A stretch of DNA of 64,000 nt from Crocinitomicaceae bacterium (lineage in GTDB: Bacteria > Bacteroidota > Bacteroidia > Flavobacteriales_D > Crocinitomicaceae): positions 186,001 through 250,000 of the forward strand of contig JACJYW010000007.1 of the NCBI GenBank assembly GCA_020635955.1, read 5' to 3'. Shown one piece after another: positions 1 to 8,664 of this stretch; position 1 is the first letter of the stretch, and each line of letters opens with the position of its first letter. A model generated the notes under the pieces. It saw nothing but the letters and a program-made list of their open reading frames with translations, was not told the origin of the DNA and made no database searches. The translations under genes and the position numbers were made by a program.

Positions 1-89
1 TCAGCTTCGTTCAAAGGAATATCAATTACTTTCTCACATGAAAATGCGAAGACCAATAATCCAGCTATAAAAATGAACCCCTTTTTCAT
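1..89 (-). CDS. DUF4249-type lipoprotein, N-terminal fragment (runs off the window)
   Basis: The 29 visible codons read as a lipoprotein signal (Met-Lys-Lys, hydrophobic stretch, AFSC lipobox) followed by CEKVIDIPLNEA. That is how DUF4249 proteins usually begin: outer-membrane-associated lipoproteins encoded just downstream of carboxypeptidase-like TonB receptors. Its ATG overlaps the receptor stop codon by one base (TAATG), which suggests translational coupling. The rest of the gene lies outside the window, so the family call rests on the N-terminus and the neighbour. Function unknown; a surface partner of the receptor is inference. Confidence 0.7.
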   Translation of the reverse strand, partial: MKKGFIFIAGLLVFAFSCEKVIDIPLNEA

Positions 90-2458
90 TAGAATTTAAA
101 ATTATATGTGATTGATGGAATTACTTTGAAAAGCGCCAATTGTACAGCCTCTGTTTCACCTGTATCCGGATTTTCACGGAACGAAATAGTATAGGCATTC
201 TCTCTTGCATATGCATTGTATACTGAAACATTCCAGCTAGACAACCATTTTTTAGGCACCTGTTTCATCTGTCCAGTCTCCGGATCTTTAACTTCTCTAT
301 ACTTTTTATGATAAAAAGTCATCCCCAGATCCAAACGGTGATAATCAGGCATTCTGTACCCGTTTCTTTCTGTATAATAATTCACGATCTGACCATCTAT
401 TTCATACTTTCCAGATGGGAAGGTCACCGCATTTCCGGTATAGTATACCCAACTTGCAGAAACCGTGAACTGGTCATTGATGTTATACATCCCAACAATT
501 GATACATCATGTGTTCTATCCTGACGAGCCGGAAACCAGCTAGAATCATTGATATCCGTAAACAACTTCTCAGTTCTTGATAAAGTATAGCTCACCCATC
601 CTGTGAATTTACCTCTACGTTTTTTCAATAATAGCTCAAGACCATAAGCTCTTCCTCTACCAAATAATAGTTCACCTTCTACTGTTGGATTTAAAGTCAC
701 CTCAGCTCCGTCACGGTAATCGATCACATTTTGCATGATCTTATAATACACTTCTGTAGAGAACTCCAATTGATTATTTAAGAAGTTTCTGAAATAACCT
801 AAAGAGAACTGATCTGCAATTTGAGGTTTAATATTCACTGAAGACGGTAACCAGATATCTGTAGGTGAAGATGCTGTAGAGTTTGATATCAAATGCAAAT
901 ACTGGAAAGTTCTGGCATATCCGGCTTTGATCGAACTCTTTTCATTCAGCAAGAAATTTGAAGAGAATCTCGGAGATAGTCCCCAATAAGATTGAACATT
1001 TTGCCATAATTTGGTAGAATCAGTTTGTGTCACTTCACCAGCTGTGTTAAAGGTATAGACTACATCATCATTACCTAATTGAGTGAAGTTAGATCCTCTC
1101 AAACCATAAATAAGTGTGACTCTTTTTCCAATTTTTTGCTCGTTTGAAATGTAAACTGCTGATTCAACCGAGTAGGTATTAGGCACATCACTCAATACAA
1201 AATCAATCCCTGAACCAGTTTCAATTTGACCTGGTTTGAAAGTGTGGTGAATGACATTTGCACCAAAAGTTACAGTATTGTTCTCATTGATGTACCAGTC
1301 GAAATCCTGCTTCAAATTGAAATCCTGAATAACCGAACCAATTTCAAATGTCTCATCATCTGCCCCAAACTTGATCTTATAATTATAGTTACTGAAGATG
1401 AAAGAGGTATTACCAAATAATTTGTCATTATAGATATGATTCCATCTTAATGTAGCCGTTGTATTACCCCAGTCAAAGCCGAATTGATCTGCAAAACCAA
1501 ATTTATCACGTCCAAAATATCCGGATATGAACAGACGGTCTTTATCTCCCAAACGGTAATTGGCTTTTGCATTCAAGTCATAGAAATAAAGTATTGAATT
1601 CTGCGCATTTTCATCTTTCGATAATTTCAAGAAAAGGTCTGCATAAGTTCTACGACCTGAAACAATGAATGAACCTTTGTCCTTTACAATTGGTGCTTCA
1701 AGTGTCAATTTTGAAGAGATCAATCCAATACCACCTGATGCAGAGAATTTTTTCAGGTTTCCTTCTTTCATTTTAATATCTAAAACTGAAGACAATCTTC
1801 CACCAAATTCAGCAGGAGCACCGCCTTTATACAATTTGATATCCTTTAATGCATCCGAGTTAAAAACAGAGAAGAACCCCAATAAGTGAGAAGCGTTATA
1901 AACTGGAGCACCATCTAACAAGATCAGGTTTTGATCAGCTCCACCTCCACGTACATAAAATCCAGAATTTCCCTCACCAGCTGATTTAACACCTGGCAAT
2001 AATTGAATTGTTTTCAATGGATCTTTTTCTCCGAACAGTACCGGAATATTCTCAATGTCTTTCATTGAAAGCTTATCCACCCCCATCTCTGCTGACTTGA
2101 CATTTTCATCCAATTTTTCAGCTGTTACATTTACTGTCGTCAAAGTTTTGCCTTCTGGAACCAGCTCAATGTTCTTTTGAATATCCTGATTTAATTCTAT
2201 TTGAAACTCTCCTGATATGAAACCAAGCGATTTATATCTAATGGTGTATGTTCCTTGTGGTAATGTTAACGAGTAAAATCCGTACTCATTTGTGATCGCA
2301 CCTGTTCCAGGTAGTTCTACAACCGTAACTCTTGCTCCTATTAAATCTTCTCCACTACCCCCATCTTTCAAGGTACCACTAAGAGTAAATTTCTCTTGAG
2401 AGAATGATAAAAAGCTCAATAAAAACGAGCAGGCTATTAAGTACTTTTTTAATTCCAT
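89..2458 (-). CDS. TonB-dependent receptor with carboxypeptidase-like regulatory domain
   Basis: Outer-membrane beta-barrel receptor of 789 aa from the chosen start. After a signal peptide (MELKKYL...SFSQ) comes a carboxypeptidase-D regulatory-like fold (about residues 20-105, with the typical GAR..V.ELPGTGAITNEYGFYSL pattern). Then come the plug domain (LLPGVKSAGEGNSGFYVRGG, LDGAPVYN) and a long barrel ending in a terminal aromatic residue (YNFKF). An ATG ten codons upstream (2488) is in frame but would bury the signal peptide, so 2458 is preferred. The next gene encodes a DUF4249 lipoprotein, a standard pairing. The substrate cannot be told from sequence. It is not SusC-like: there is no SusD neighbour in view. 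Confidence 0.9.
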   Translation of the reverse strand: MELKKYLIACSFLLSFLSFSQEKFTLSGTLKDGGSGEDLIGARVTVVELPGTGAITNEYGFYSLTLPQGTYTIRYKSLGFISGEFQIELNQDIQKNIELVPEGKTLTTVNVTAEKLDENVKSAEMGVDKLSMKDIENIPVLFGEKDPLKTIQLLPGVKSAGEGNSGFYVRGGGADQNLILLDGAPVYNASHLLGFFSVFNSDALKDIKLYKGGAPAEFGGRLSSVLDIKMKEGNLKKFSASGGIGLISSKLTLEAPIVKDKGSFIVSGRRTYADLFLKLSKDENAQNSILYFYDLNAKANYRLGDKDRLFISGYFGRDKFGFADQFGFDWGNTTATLRWNHIYNDKLFGNTSFIFSNYNYKIKFGADDETFEIGSVIQDFNLKQDFDWYINENNTVTFGANVIHHTFKPGQIETGSGIDFVLSDVPNTYSVESAVYISNEQKIGKRVTLIYGLRGSNFTQLGNDDVVYTFNTAGEVTQTDSTKLWQNVQSYWGLSPRFSSNFLLNEKSSIKAGYARTFQYLHLISNSTASSPTDIWLPSSVNIKPQIADQFSLGYFRNFLNNQLEFSTEVYYKIMQNVIDYRDGAEVTLNPTVEGELLFGRGRAYGLELLLKKRRGKFTGWVSYTLSRTEKLFTDINDSSWFPARQDRTHDVSIVGMYNINDQFTVSASWVYYTGNAVTFPSGKYEIDGQIVNYYTERNGYRMPDYHRLDLGMTFYHKKYREVKDPETGQMKQVPKKWLSSWNVSVYNAYARENAYTISFRENPDTGETEAVQLALFKVIPSITYNFKF

Positions 2459-2505
2459 TTCTTCAGTTCTGATCTTATGAACGCACAATATTCCAAAATT
2501 GTTTG

Positions 2506-2534
2506 CAAAGATGTGAGATTATTACTTAACTAAA
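2506..2534 (-). promoter_or_regulatory. Probable promoter of the TonB receptor operon
   Basis: On the minus strand CATCTTTG (2506-2513) differs by one base from the Bacteroidota -7 consensus TAnnTTTG. A weak TTTAG -33 candidate lies about 17-20 bp upstream. Transcription would begin near 2500, giving a leader of about 40 bases before the ATG at 2458. Confidence 0.4.
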
Positions 2535-2675
2535 TAGTTAAATTCTATCAAAGATTGTTATTCATCAATGAATGCGTAAAATCCGTTATAAATGTTTTGA
2601 TTGAAGATTTAACCCGTATTCTTGATAAAGAATCATAGTTGATTGAAGGGATTTCAATTGACCTAAAACAATACT

Positions 2676-2683
2676 TATTTTTG
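2676..2683 (+). promoter_or_regulatory. -7 promoter element of the LytS/LytTR operon
   Basis: TATTTTTG is a perfect TAnnTTTG box. It ends four bases before the GTG start at 2688, so the predicted transcript would be leaderless or nearly so. A TTG at 2658-2660 is a possible but closely spaced -33 element. Confidence 0.5.
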
Positions 2684-2687
2684 TTTT

Positions 2688-3707
2688 GTGAAAACGTATG
2701 TAAAATACTCTCTAATTGCCTGGCTGATCTTTGGAACATTAGTTACCTGGGCTTTTTCACATGTTTCTGATATTGAAACGGCATTGGTTCGTGTATTGTC
2801 ATTTCTGGTTCCACAGATGTTCTTGTTCTATTTGAACTTGCTATGGTTATCCTGTAAGTATCTAGAACAGAAGAAAACAATCGTCTATTTCGGATTACTT
2901 GCCCTGCTGGTAGCAATTCATGTTTTTGTATTTGGACAGATCGATCTGGCAATGGATCAGAAATTCCCAATGCATATTCAACGTTTTCACGAAAGAACAA
3001 TGATTGCCATTTACTTTGGCAGATTCATGTCTTCTCTTCCGCCATTGATCATAAGTGCATTGATTTGGAAATCTCTTCTTCTAAGCAGAAAGAATAAGGA
3101 AAGTTTAGAGTTGAGAAACAAAATGTTAGATGCTGAAAGAAAAGCACTCAGGGCACAGATCAATCCGCATTTCTTATTCAACTCAATGAATAACATCTAT
3201 TCACTTTCTCAAATGAAATCAGATAAAACGGGAGATGCCATTTTGCAGCTTTCTGAGATCCTTCGTTTTGTCACTTATGAAAGTGAAAAAGATAAAGTAA
3301 GTCTTCAGGAAGAACTCAAGCAGATCAAGAATTTCATTGAATTACAGTTTTTGAAAGATGATGATCAGTCAAACGTAAAGATCGAAATTTCATCTGCGCC
3401 GACCCATCTGCAAATAGCACCAATGTTATTGTTACCGTTCATAGAAAACAGTTTCAAGCATTCTAATTTTGAGGATAAAGTTCACGGATGGATCAAAATT
3501 TCCATTCAAACTGAAGGTGACACTTTGCATATGAATATCACTAACAGTGCTTCATTATTGGGTACTAAAAAGGATAATACAGGTGGTGTAGGAATGGAAA
3601 ATGTGAAAAAGCGTTTGCAATTGATCTATCCGGATAAACATAAACTGAACATTAAGCAGGATACTGAAAAATATGAAGTGGATCTTCAATTAAATTTAGC
3701 AGAATGA
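2688..3707 (+). CDS. LytS/YehU-family sensor histidine kinase
   Basis: Membrane sensor kinase of 339 aa. The N-terminal 130 residues contain about four hydrophobic segments. Then comes the pfam06580 His-kinase signature RAQINPHFLFNSMNN, with the phospho-accepting His at 161, and an HATPase region with LPFIENSFKHS (N box) and GGVGMENVKKRL (G box). It overlaps the downstream LytTR regulator by four bases (ATGA), so the two form a translationally coupled two-component system. The start is GTG directly behind a TAnnTTTG box; no upstream ATG is in frame. The signal sensed is unknown. Confidence 0.93.
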   Translation: MKTYVKYSLIAWLIFGTLVTWAFSHVSDIETALVRVLSFLVPQMFLFYLNLLWLSCKYLEQKKTIVYFGLLALLVAIHVFVFGQIDLAMDQKFPMHIQRFHERTMIAIYFGRFMSSLPPLIISALIWKSLLLSRKNKESLELRNKMLDAERKALRAQINPHFLFNSMNNIYSLSQMKSDKTGDAILQLSEILRFVTYESEKDKVSLQEELKQIKNFIELQFLKDDDQSNVKIEISSAPTHLQIAPMLLLPFIENSFKHSNFEDKVHGWIKISIQTEGDTLHMNITNSASLLGTKKDNTGGVGMENVKKRLQLIYPDKHKLNIKQDTEKYEVDLQLNLAE

Positions 3708-4390
3708 AGTGTGTAATTGCAGATGATGAAAAATTAGCTCGAAATCTAATTGAGAGTTATGTAGATAAGGTTCCGTTCCTGGAATTGGTGGCCAGCTGTA
3801 AAAATGGAATTGAAGCCAGTGAAATTCTTGCTTCTAATGACATTGATCTATTGATCACAGATATTCAAATGCCGGAATTATTGGGAACGGACTTAGTGAA
3901 ATCATTGCCAAATCCACCACTTGTTATATTTACTACTGCTTATAAAGATTATGCGGTTGAAGGATTTGAATTAAGTGCCGTGGATTATCTTTTGAAGCCT
4001 TTTGCTTTTGAGCGATTTTTAACTGCCGCGAACAAAGCAAAAGAGATCTTTGATTCGAATAACAACAAGGAAGTTAGCCTAAAGAAAGATTATCTGACTA
4101 TAAAAGCTGACCACAAACTGTACAAGGTACAATACAAAGACATTAAGTTCATTGAAGGTCAAAGAGAATATGTTTCCTTTCATACACCAAATGGACGAAT
4201 AACTGCTTTGCTATCATTAAAACATCTGGAAGACAGTTTACCATCAGAGATTTTTATTCGTTGCCATAAATCATATATCGTTAATAAGAATATGGTGGAA
4301 GCGCTTGAAGGTAATTCATTGGTTATTCAGGACAAACACATTCCTATAGGTCAAAGCTATAAGGAGCAGGTTTTACAAGAGGTTTTTTAG
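3704..4390 (+). CDS. LytTR-family response regulator
   Basis: 228 aa, cytoplasmic. The receiver domain (residues 1-120) has the acidic pair D7/D8, phospho-acceptor D53 in LLITDIQMPE, T77/T78 and K98 in the YLLKPF motif. A LytTR DNA-binding domain follows (about 130-228, with IKFIEGQREYVSFHTPNG and FIRCHKSYIVN). It is the cognate partner of the LytS-type kinase whose stop codon it overlaps. LytTR proteins bind direct repeats upstream of targets; no target site is evident here. Its stop lies three bases from the end of the repaired convergent STAS-like gene. Confidence 0.93.
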   Translation: MKCVIADDEKLARNLIESYVDKVPFLELVASCKNGIEASEILASNDIDLLITDIQMPELLGTDLVKSLPNPPLVIFTTAYKDYAVEGFELSAVDYLLKPFAFERFLTAANKAKEIFDSNNNKEVSLKKDYLTIKADHKLYKVQYKDIKFIEGQREYVSFHTPNGRITALLSLKHLEDSLPSEIFIRCHKSYIVNKNMVEALEGNSLVIQDKHIPIGQSYKEQVLQEVF

Positions 4391-4393
4391 AAC

Positions 4394-4488
4394 CTATTGA
4401 AGATGCGACTGCAGCCATTCCAGAGCATGTTCAATTTCACCAAACATTCTGGTAGGTCGTGGTGGTTTTTGGATCCTCACAAAAAAAA
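4394..4488 (-). other. Out-of-frame C-terminal tail and A8/T8 slippery run of the STAS-like gene
   Basis: The run of eight A on the plus strand (4481-4488; T8 on the coding strand) shifts the reading frame of the STAS-like gene. With seven bases the frame would continue GNFFVRIQKPPRPTRMF and end EHALEWLQSHLQ at a TAG (4394-4396). That tail matches the paralogs at 31365 and 31841, which end FKVKLFRDHEKALDWVREQ and similar. The cause may be a sequencing error, a true mutation, or slippage-controlled expression. Confidence 0.75.
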
Positions 4489-4814
4489 TTGCCTATAATT
4501 TTATGTGCCAATGAATTACACACTACTGCCGTGCAAACGGTGTATTGATTTGAGAACTCCTCTGCGCTCCATTCACGCACTTCTTTCGTAACCGTTTGAC
4601 CGGGACATGCAATAAAAAGTTGCGGATAAGCCAAACCTCCTCCTAATTCCCCAACTACTCTATTAATTTCGGTAGCCAAGTCAATATCCAGTTCAACGTC
4701 CTCATAGTATTGGGAAACAATAATTCCAGGCTCAATTGAATAAACTAACACACCACCGAGATCAAAAATCTCGGAATTAATGCTTTGTATAATTTCAGAA
4801 ACTGGAACCGACAT
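4437..4814 (-). CDS. STAS/SpoIIAA-like small protein (DUF7793-like), frameshifted
   Basis: As it stands the gene makes 125 aa ending in an aberrant tail (CEDPKTTTTYQNVW). Up to residue 111 it has the layout of a Bacteroidota STAS/SEC14-like family: an N-terminal strand region, a central PQLFIACPGQTVTKEVREWS segment, then AVVCNSLAHKIIGNFF. The paralogs at 31365 and 31841 share this layout. The family C-terminus is intact in the next frame, so the ancestral product was about 139 aa. It follows the S9 peptidase gene by one base and probably shares its transcript. The molecular role of the family is not known to me; a regulatory STAS-like fold is inference. Confidence 0.75.
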   Translation of the reverse strand: MSVPVSEIIQSINSEIFDLGGVLVYSIEPGIIVSQYYEDVELDIDLATEINRVVGELGGGLAYPQLFIACPGQTVTKEVREWSAEEFSNQYTVCTAVVCNSLAHKIIGNFFCEDPKTTTTYQNVW

Positions 4815-4815
4815 T

Positions 4816-6843
4816 TTATTTCAAATACTTATCCAGCCAGGCGTAAAATTCTCTGTGCCAAACCACACCATTTTGAGGAGAAAGCACCCAGTGATTTTCT
4901 TCAGGGAAAGTGATCAGTTTTGAATCAATTCCTTTTAATTGCAATACCTGAAATGCTTCTAACCCTTGATTCAATGGTACTCTAAAATCCATTTCTCCAT
5001 GGAAGATCAACATTGGCGTATCCCACAGATGCGCTTTTCTGTGAGGAGAATTCTTGATGTATCCTTCAGGAATTTTATCTCCGTAATATGGTCCACCGAT
5101 ATCTTCATTAGCAAAGAAGATCTCTTCAGTGGTACCATACCAGCTTTCTAAATTGTATAGACCACAATGAGAAATAAAGGTTTTGAAACGATTTTCATGG
5201 ACACCAGCCAAATAGTATACAGAATACCCCCCATAAGATGCTCCAATTGCGCCAATTCTATCTTCATCAATAAACGGTTCTTTTTTCAGCTCATCCACTG
5301 CAGATAGATAATCATCAATTGGTTGTCCGCCCCAATCACCCGAAATGGCATCATTCCATTCCTGACCAAACCCTGGTAAACCTCTTCTGTTTGGTGCAAT
5401 AATGATATAATCATTGGCGGCCATTAACTGAAAATTCCAACGATATGAGAAGAATTGACTTACCGTTGATTGTGGTCCTCCCTGGCAATAAAGCAAAGCT
5501 GGATACTTTTTCTTTGGATCAAAATCAGGTGGATAGATCACCCATACCAACTCTTCTTTTCCATCAGTTGTTTTCACCCATCTCTTTTCAATGTTTCCGG
5601 TCTTAATTTTATCGTAGATCTCTTTGTTCAGATCTGTCATTTGCGTTGCTTCCCCAGACTTAATATTGATCTTGTATAGATCAGTTGGATGGTTCATTGA
5701 TTGTTTCCCGGAAACAATATAATCTCCGGCAAGTGTCAATCCTCCGTAGTTATGCATTCCTTCACTGATCTGCTTTGATTCCTTCTTTTTAAGATCAATA
5801 GAAAACACCTGATAAGTAGCATCAACCGCTCTGGTATAATAGAATCCATCTGAAGATGCATTCCAGATATAACTGGCCACAGTCATATCTTCGTGTCCGG
5901 TTACATTCGTTTTTGTTCCTGTTGCCAGATCCATGATCATGATATCATTCTTATCTGCCTCAAAACCATCTTTTTCCATTCTTAACCAGGCCAATTTCTT
6001 GCCATCTGGAGAGAAAGAAGGTTCATTATCATAACCCGGATTTTCTGATGTCAGATTTTTGGTTTCTCCTGTTGTGATATCATATTGATACAGATCAGAA
6101 TTAGTACTTACGGCATAATCCTTTCCTACTTTCTTTTTGCATACATAGATAATGGATTTTGAATCAGATGAAAATGTGATTTGCTCCATTCCACCAAAAG
6201 GCAGCATAGGGCAATCAAAATCTTCTCCAGCCATGATGTCTTTTCCTTCTCCAGTGATCTTACCATCCACAATATCGGCCACAAATACATGAGATCTTAA
6301 ACCATCTTCCCAGCTTCCCCAATGTCTGTACATCAGTTCATCATAAATGCGAACATTTGATTGATCCAGGTCTTCGTGATATTCTTTACCAGAGACCTTA
6401 TTCATCTTCACGTCTGCAATATATAATACTTTAGATCCGTCTGGTGAGATCTTGAATCCATTCATACCACCAGGTACGAACGAAATTTGTTGTGCATCTC
6501 TGCCATTCCAGCTCATAGAGAAAATATTCATTCCAGATTCACTACTTGCCAGATAAAGGATCTTTTGTCCATCCTTTGACCATTGTGCATCTCCTTCTCC
6601 AGCTTTTGTATGAGTGATCTGTTTGGCCACCGCACCATCCATCCCACCAACAAAAAGGTCTGATTTAGATGAATTGGTTTTCAAATCATATTCTCTTACA
6701 CTGTAGAAATACTGTTTTCCGTCAGGAGATAGTTGAAAACCTCCAACCCTTTTAAGATCCCACAATAATTCTGGTGTCATTCTTTCTTGTCCAAAAACAA
6801 CAGTTGACAAGATCACCGTGATCAATAAAAAACGTTTCATCAT
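4816..6843 (-). CDS. S9-family prolyl oligopeptidase / dipeptidyl aminopeptidase
   Basis: Exported serine peptidase of 675 aa. It has a signal peptide (MMKRFLLITVILSTVVFGQ), then a PD40-type beta-propeller (repeated SPDGKxxxY blocks, about residues 30-400), then the alpha/beta-hydrolase S9 domain. The catalytic triad is visible: S536 in GASYGG, D619 in HGEMDFR and H651 in EENHW. The start overlaps the upstream permease stop (ATGATGA), so ATG 6843 or 6840 is used. Such enzymes trim peptides in the periplasm or at the surface. Co-transcription with the LolC/E-like permease is indicated by the overlap. Confidence 0.93.
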   Translation of the reverse strand: MMKRFLLITVILSTVVFGQERMTPELLWDLKRVGGFQLSPDGKQYFYSVREYDLKTNSSKSDLFVGGMDGAVAKQITHTKAGEGDAQWSKDGQKILYLASSESGMNIFSMSWNGRDAQQISFVPGGMNGFKISPDGSKVLYIADVKMNKVSGKEYHEDLDQSNVRIYDELMYRHWGSWEDGLRSHVFVADIVDGKITGEGKDIMAGEDFDCPMLPFGGMEQITFSSDSKSIIYVCKKKVGKDYAVSTNSDLYQYDITTGETKNLTSENPGYDNEPSFSPDGKKLAWLRMEKDGFEADKNDIMIMDLATGTKTNVTGHEDMTVASYIWNASSDGFYYTRAVDATYQVFSIDLKKKESKQISEGMHNYGGLTLAGDYIVSGKQSMNHPTDLYKINIKSGEATQMTDLNKEIYDKIKTGNIEKRWVKTTDGKEELVWVIYPPDFDPKKKYPALLYCQGGPQSTVSQFFSYRWNFQLMAANDYIIIAPNRRGLPGFGQEWNDAISGDWGGQPIDDYLSAVDELKKEPFIDEDRIGAIGASYGGYSVYYLAGVHENRFKTFISHCGLYNLESWYGTTEEIFFANEDIGGPYYGDKIPEGYIKNSPHRKAHLWDTPMLIFHGEMDFRVPLNQGLEAFQVLQLKGIDSKLITFPEENHWVLSPQNGVVWHREFYAWLDKYLK

Positions 6844-8054
6844 TTTATAATGCGTTTGATTAAGAATTTGCTTGGTAAATAAGCTGTGATTACCCCAATA
6901 AATCCAGTAATCCCTAAAATTAAAAATAGATCAGTTAATTTGAAGTTAACCGGAAAAAATTCTACTACACTTCCCTCCATTCTTATGAGTCCCACTTTTT
7001 GTTGCAGCAAACAAATGCCATATCCTATCAACAACCCAAATAACAGACCTAAAATGTTAATTAGCAAACCAACATAAAAGAAAATATTGTGCAACTGAAC
7101 TTTGCGAGCACCAATAGAATAAAGCGTTTGAAGATTATCTCTTTTTTCAATTACCAGCATGGTGATAGAAGCAACCATGTTGAAAGTTGCCAGGAACATG
7201 ATAAATGATAATAACATGGTAGTCATCCATTTTTCTGACTTGGCTGTCTGGTAATAGATCTCATTTTGCTCGTTGATGGTTTTTACTTTGAAACTTGGGC
7301 CTAATATTTCTTTTAATTCCTCTTTCTTGGATTCCAGATCTACACCTTCTTCAAAATCCATCTCTATTGAAGTGATCTCATTTTGAAAATCCATGATCTC
7401 TGCCGCATAGTCTATCGGAAGGACTATATATGATTCATCTACATCTTTGTTGAATGAAAAGGTACCTGCTATAGGTATCCTTGCCGTTGTAAAAGCGTCA
7501 ACATTGCGTCTGCTTATCTTTTCGTTACGATTAGGGCAATAAATGGTAAAGATCTCGGACATAATATCTGACTCATAGATATATCCACCAAGGTTCATCA
7601 GTACACCATTCCCCACCAAACCCACAGGACTGCCATTCACATCAAGTTCAGCAACCCCATCTAAAAGGTTTTCCTTCATGTGACTCATTTCAAGATATGC
7701 CGGATCAACTCCCTTAGCTGTTCCGATTATAAATTGATCATCATTTTTAAGAATAACAATCTCTTCAATAACGTTAGTATAATTGATCAAACCCTCAACA
7801 TTATACACCTCATTAGGTACATAATTTTTAGCAAATGATTTTGTATTGGCTGATTCGATCTTGATGTCCTGTTCAAATGTGCTGAACAAATTGATCACTA
7901 AATTTTCTATACCATTGAAAGCCGATAAAACGATCACTAAAGCTGCCGTTGATATCATTATTCCGAAAACAGAAACAGCAGAAATAATGTTGATCACATT
8001 GTGTGATTTCTTGGAAAACAGATATCTCCTTGCTATGAAAAATGAAGAATTCAT
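6840..8054 (-). CDS. LolC/LolE-family ABC transporter permease
   Basis: Inner-membrane permease of 404 aa with the MacB-PCD/FtsX layout. There is one N-terminal membrane segment (around residues 22-46, ISAVSVFGIMISTAALVIVL), a large periplasmic domain (about 50-275), and three C-terminal membrane segments. An N-terminal FIARRYLFSKKSHNVIN motif is typical of lipoprotein-releasing LolC/E homologs. No ATPase (LolD) gene is adjacent, which is common in this phylum. It lies downstream of rbfA, separated by a hairpin repeat, and overlaps the S9 peptidase start. Confidence 0.88.
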   Translation of the reverse strand: MNSSFFIARRYLFSKKSHNVINIISAVSVFGIMISTAALVIVLSAFNGIENLVINLFSTFEQDIKIESANTKSFAKNYVPNEVYNVEGLINYTNVIEEIVILKNDDQFIIGTAKGVDPAYLEMSHMKENLLDGVAELDVNGSPVGLVGNGVLMNLGGYIYESDIMSEIFTIYCPNRNEKISRRNVDAFTTARIPIAGTFSFNKDVDESYIVLPIDYAAEIMDFQNEITSIEMDFEEGVDLESKKEELKEILGPSFKVKTINEQNEIYYQTAKSEKWMTTMLLSFIMFLATFNMVASITMLVIEKRDNLQTLYSIGARKVQLHNIFFYVGLLINILGLLFGLLIGYGICLLQQKVGLIRMEGSVVEFFPVNFKLTDLFLILGITGFIGVITAYLPSKFLIKRIIK

Positions 8055-8059
8055 AGAAC

Positions 8060-8123
8060 AGTATCAAGAGTCAAGAGCCAAGAGTCAAGACGATTTAGCT
8101 CTTGATACTTGATACTTGGTACC
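8060..8123. repeat. Intergenic inverted-repeat element (copy 1)
   Basis: The left arm is built from AAGAGTCAAGAG-type words, and the right arm CTCTTGATACTTGATACT is complementary to it, so the transcript can fold into a hairpin. It fills most of the 109-base gap between rbfA and the permease. It is related in word content to eight other intergenic elements in this window. Confidence 0.6.
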
Positions 8124-8163
8124 TGACCATTAGATTGTTTATTTATAGAAAAATTCTTCACTA

Positions 8164-8499
8164 CTATTTTAGAAGTTTATCAATTTCTTCAGCATAATCA
8201 AGTGAATCGTCTATTTCAAAAGCCAGTTCAGGAATCCTTCTTAAACTCTTACCTAGACGTTTACCCAATTCATAACGTATTTCGCCTTTATGGTCATCAA
8301 TACTTTTGAAAGTTTCTTCATTGTTCTTTCCTCCAAAAATGGATAAGAACACCTTGGCAAAAGACATGTCTGGTGCCACTTTAACCACTGTTACTGTAAC
8401 CATTGCTCCCAAGCAAATTGTTCTGGCCTCTTCACGAAAGATCTGACTTAATTCTTGTTGGATAACTGATTCTATCTTCTTTTGTCTGATTGATGACAT
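8164..8499 (-). CDS. rbfA: Ribosome-binding factor A
   Basis: Small KH-fold protein of 111 aa from the chosen start, needed for 30S subunit maturation (16S 5' end). The start MSSIRQKKIESVIQQELSQIF matches RbfA N-termini. Conserved elements include VTVTVVKVAPDMSFAKVFLSI and an Arg-rich ELGKRLGKSLRRIPELAFEIDDSL end. An upstream in-frame ATG (8520) is excluded because a perfect -7 promoter box covers it (8518-8525). Confidence 0.93.
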   Translation of the reverse strand: MSSIRQKKIESVIQQELSQIFREEARTICLGAMVTVTVVKVAPDMSFAKVFLSIFGGKNNEETFKSIDDHKGEIRYELGKRLGKSLRRIPELAFEIDDSLDYAEEIDKLLK

Positions 8500-8517
8500 A
8501 GGTAATGCGTTGAAATG

Positions 8518-8525
8518 CAAATGTA
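8518..8525 (-). promoter_or_regulatory. -7 promoter element of rbfA
   Basis: TACATTTG on the minus strand is a perfect TAnnTTTG match. It predicts transcription from about 8512, with a leader of about 12 bases before the ATG at 8499. This is what fixes the rbfA start. Confidence 0.6.
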
Positions 8526-8529
8526 ATCA

Positions 8530-8610
8530 TTAGATGCAAGAGGTAAGATGTAAGTAGCGAGATTAAAGTCTCACATCTTTTGTCTTGTATCTAATTCCTC
8601 GACTCTTGAT
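8530..8610. repeat. Intergenic inverted-repeat element (copy 2)
   Basis: The outer arms TTAGATGCAAG (8530-8540) and CTTGTATCTAA (8584-8594) pair with one mismatch. Inner complementary AGATGTAAG/TCACATCT words extend the hairpin. A CTCGACTCTTGATA tail links it to the other elements. It lies between divergent rbfA and the ABC exporter gene. Confidence 0.6.
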
Positions 8611-8650
8611 AAAACAATTCACCTTTTACAACGTATTACAATATTCGACT

Positions 8651-8658
8651 TACTTTTG
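8651..8658 (+). promoter_or_regulatory. -7 promoter element of the MsbA-like exporter
   Basis: TACTTTTG is a perfect TAnnTTTG box, ending six bases before GTG 8665. A TTG codon inside the box (8656) cannot be the start if this promoter is used. The message would be leaderless or nearly so. Confidence 0.5.
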
Positions 8659-8664
8659 TCGCTA

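Noticed and set aside
2548..2739. Minus-strand open frame of 63 codons between the TonB receptor and the kinase
   Set aside because: It overlaps both promoters and the kinase start, and has no family resemblance.
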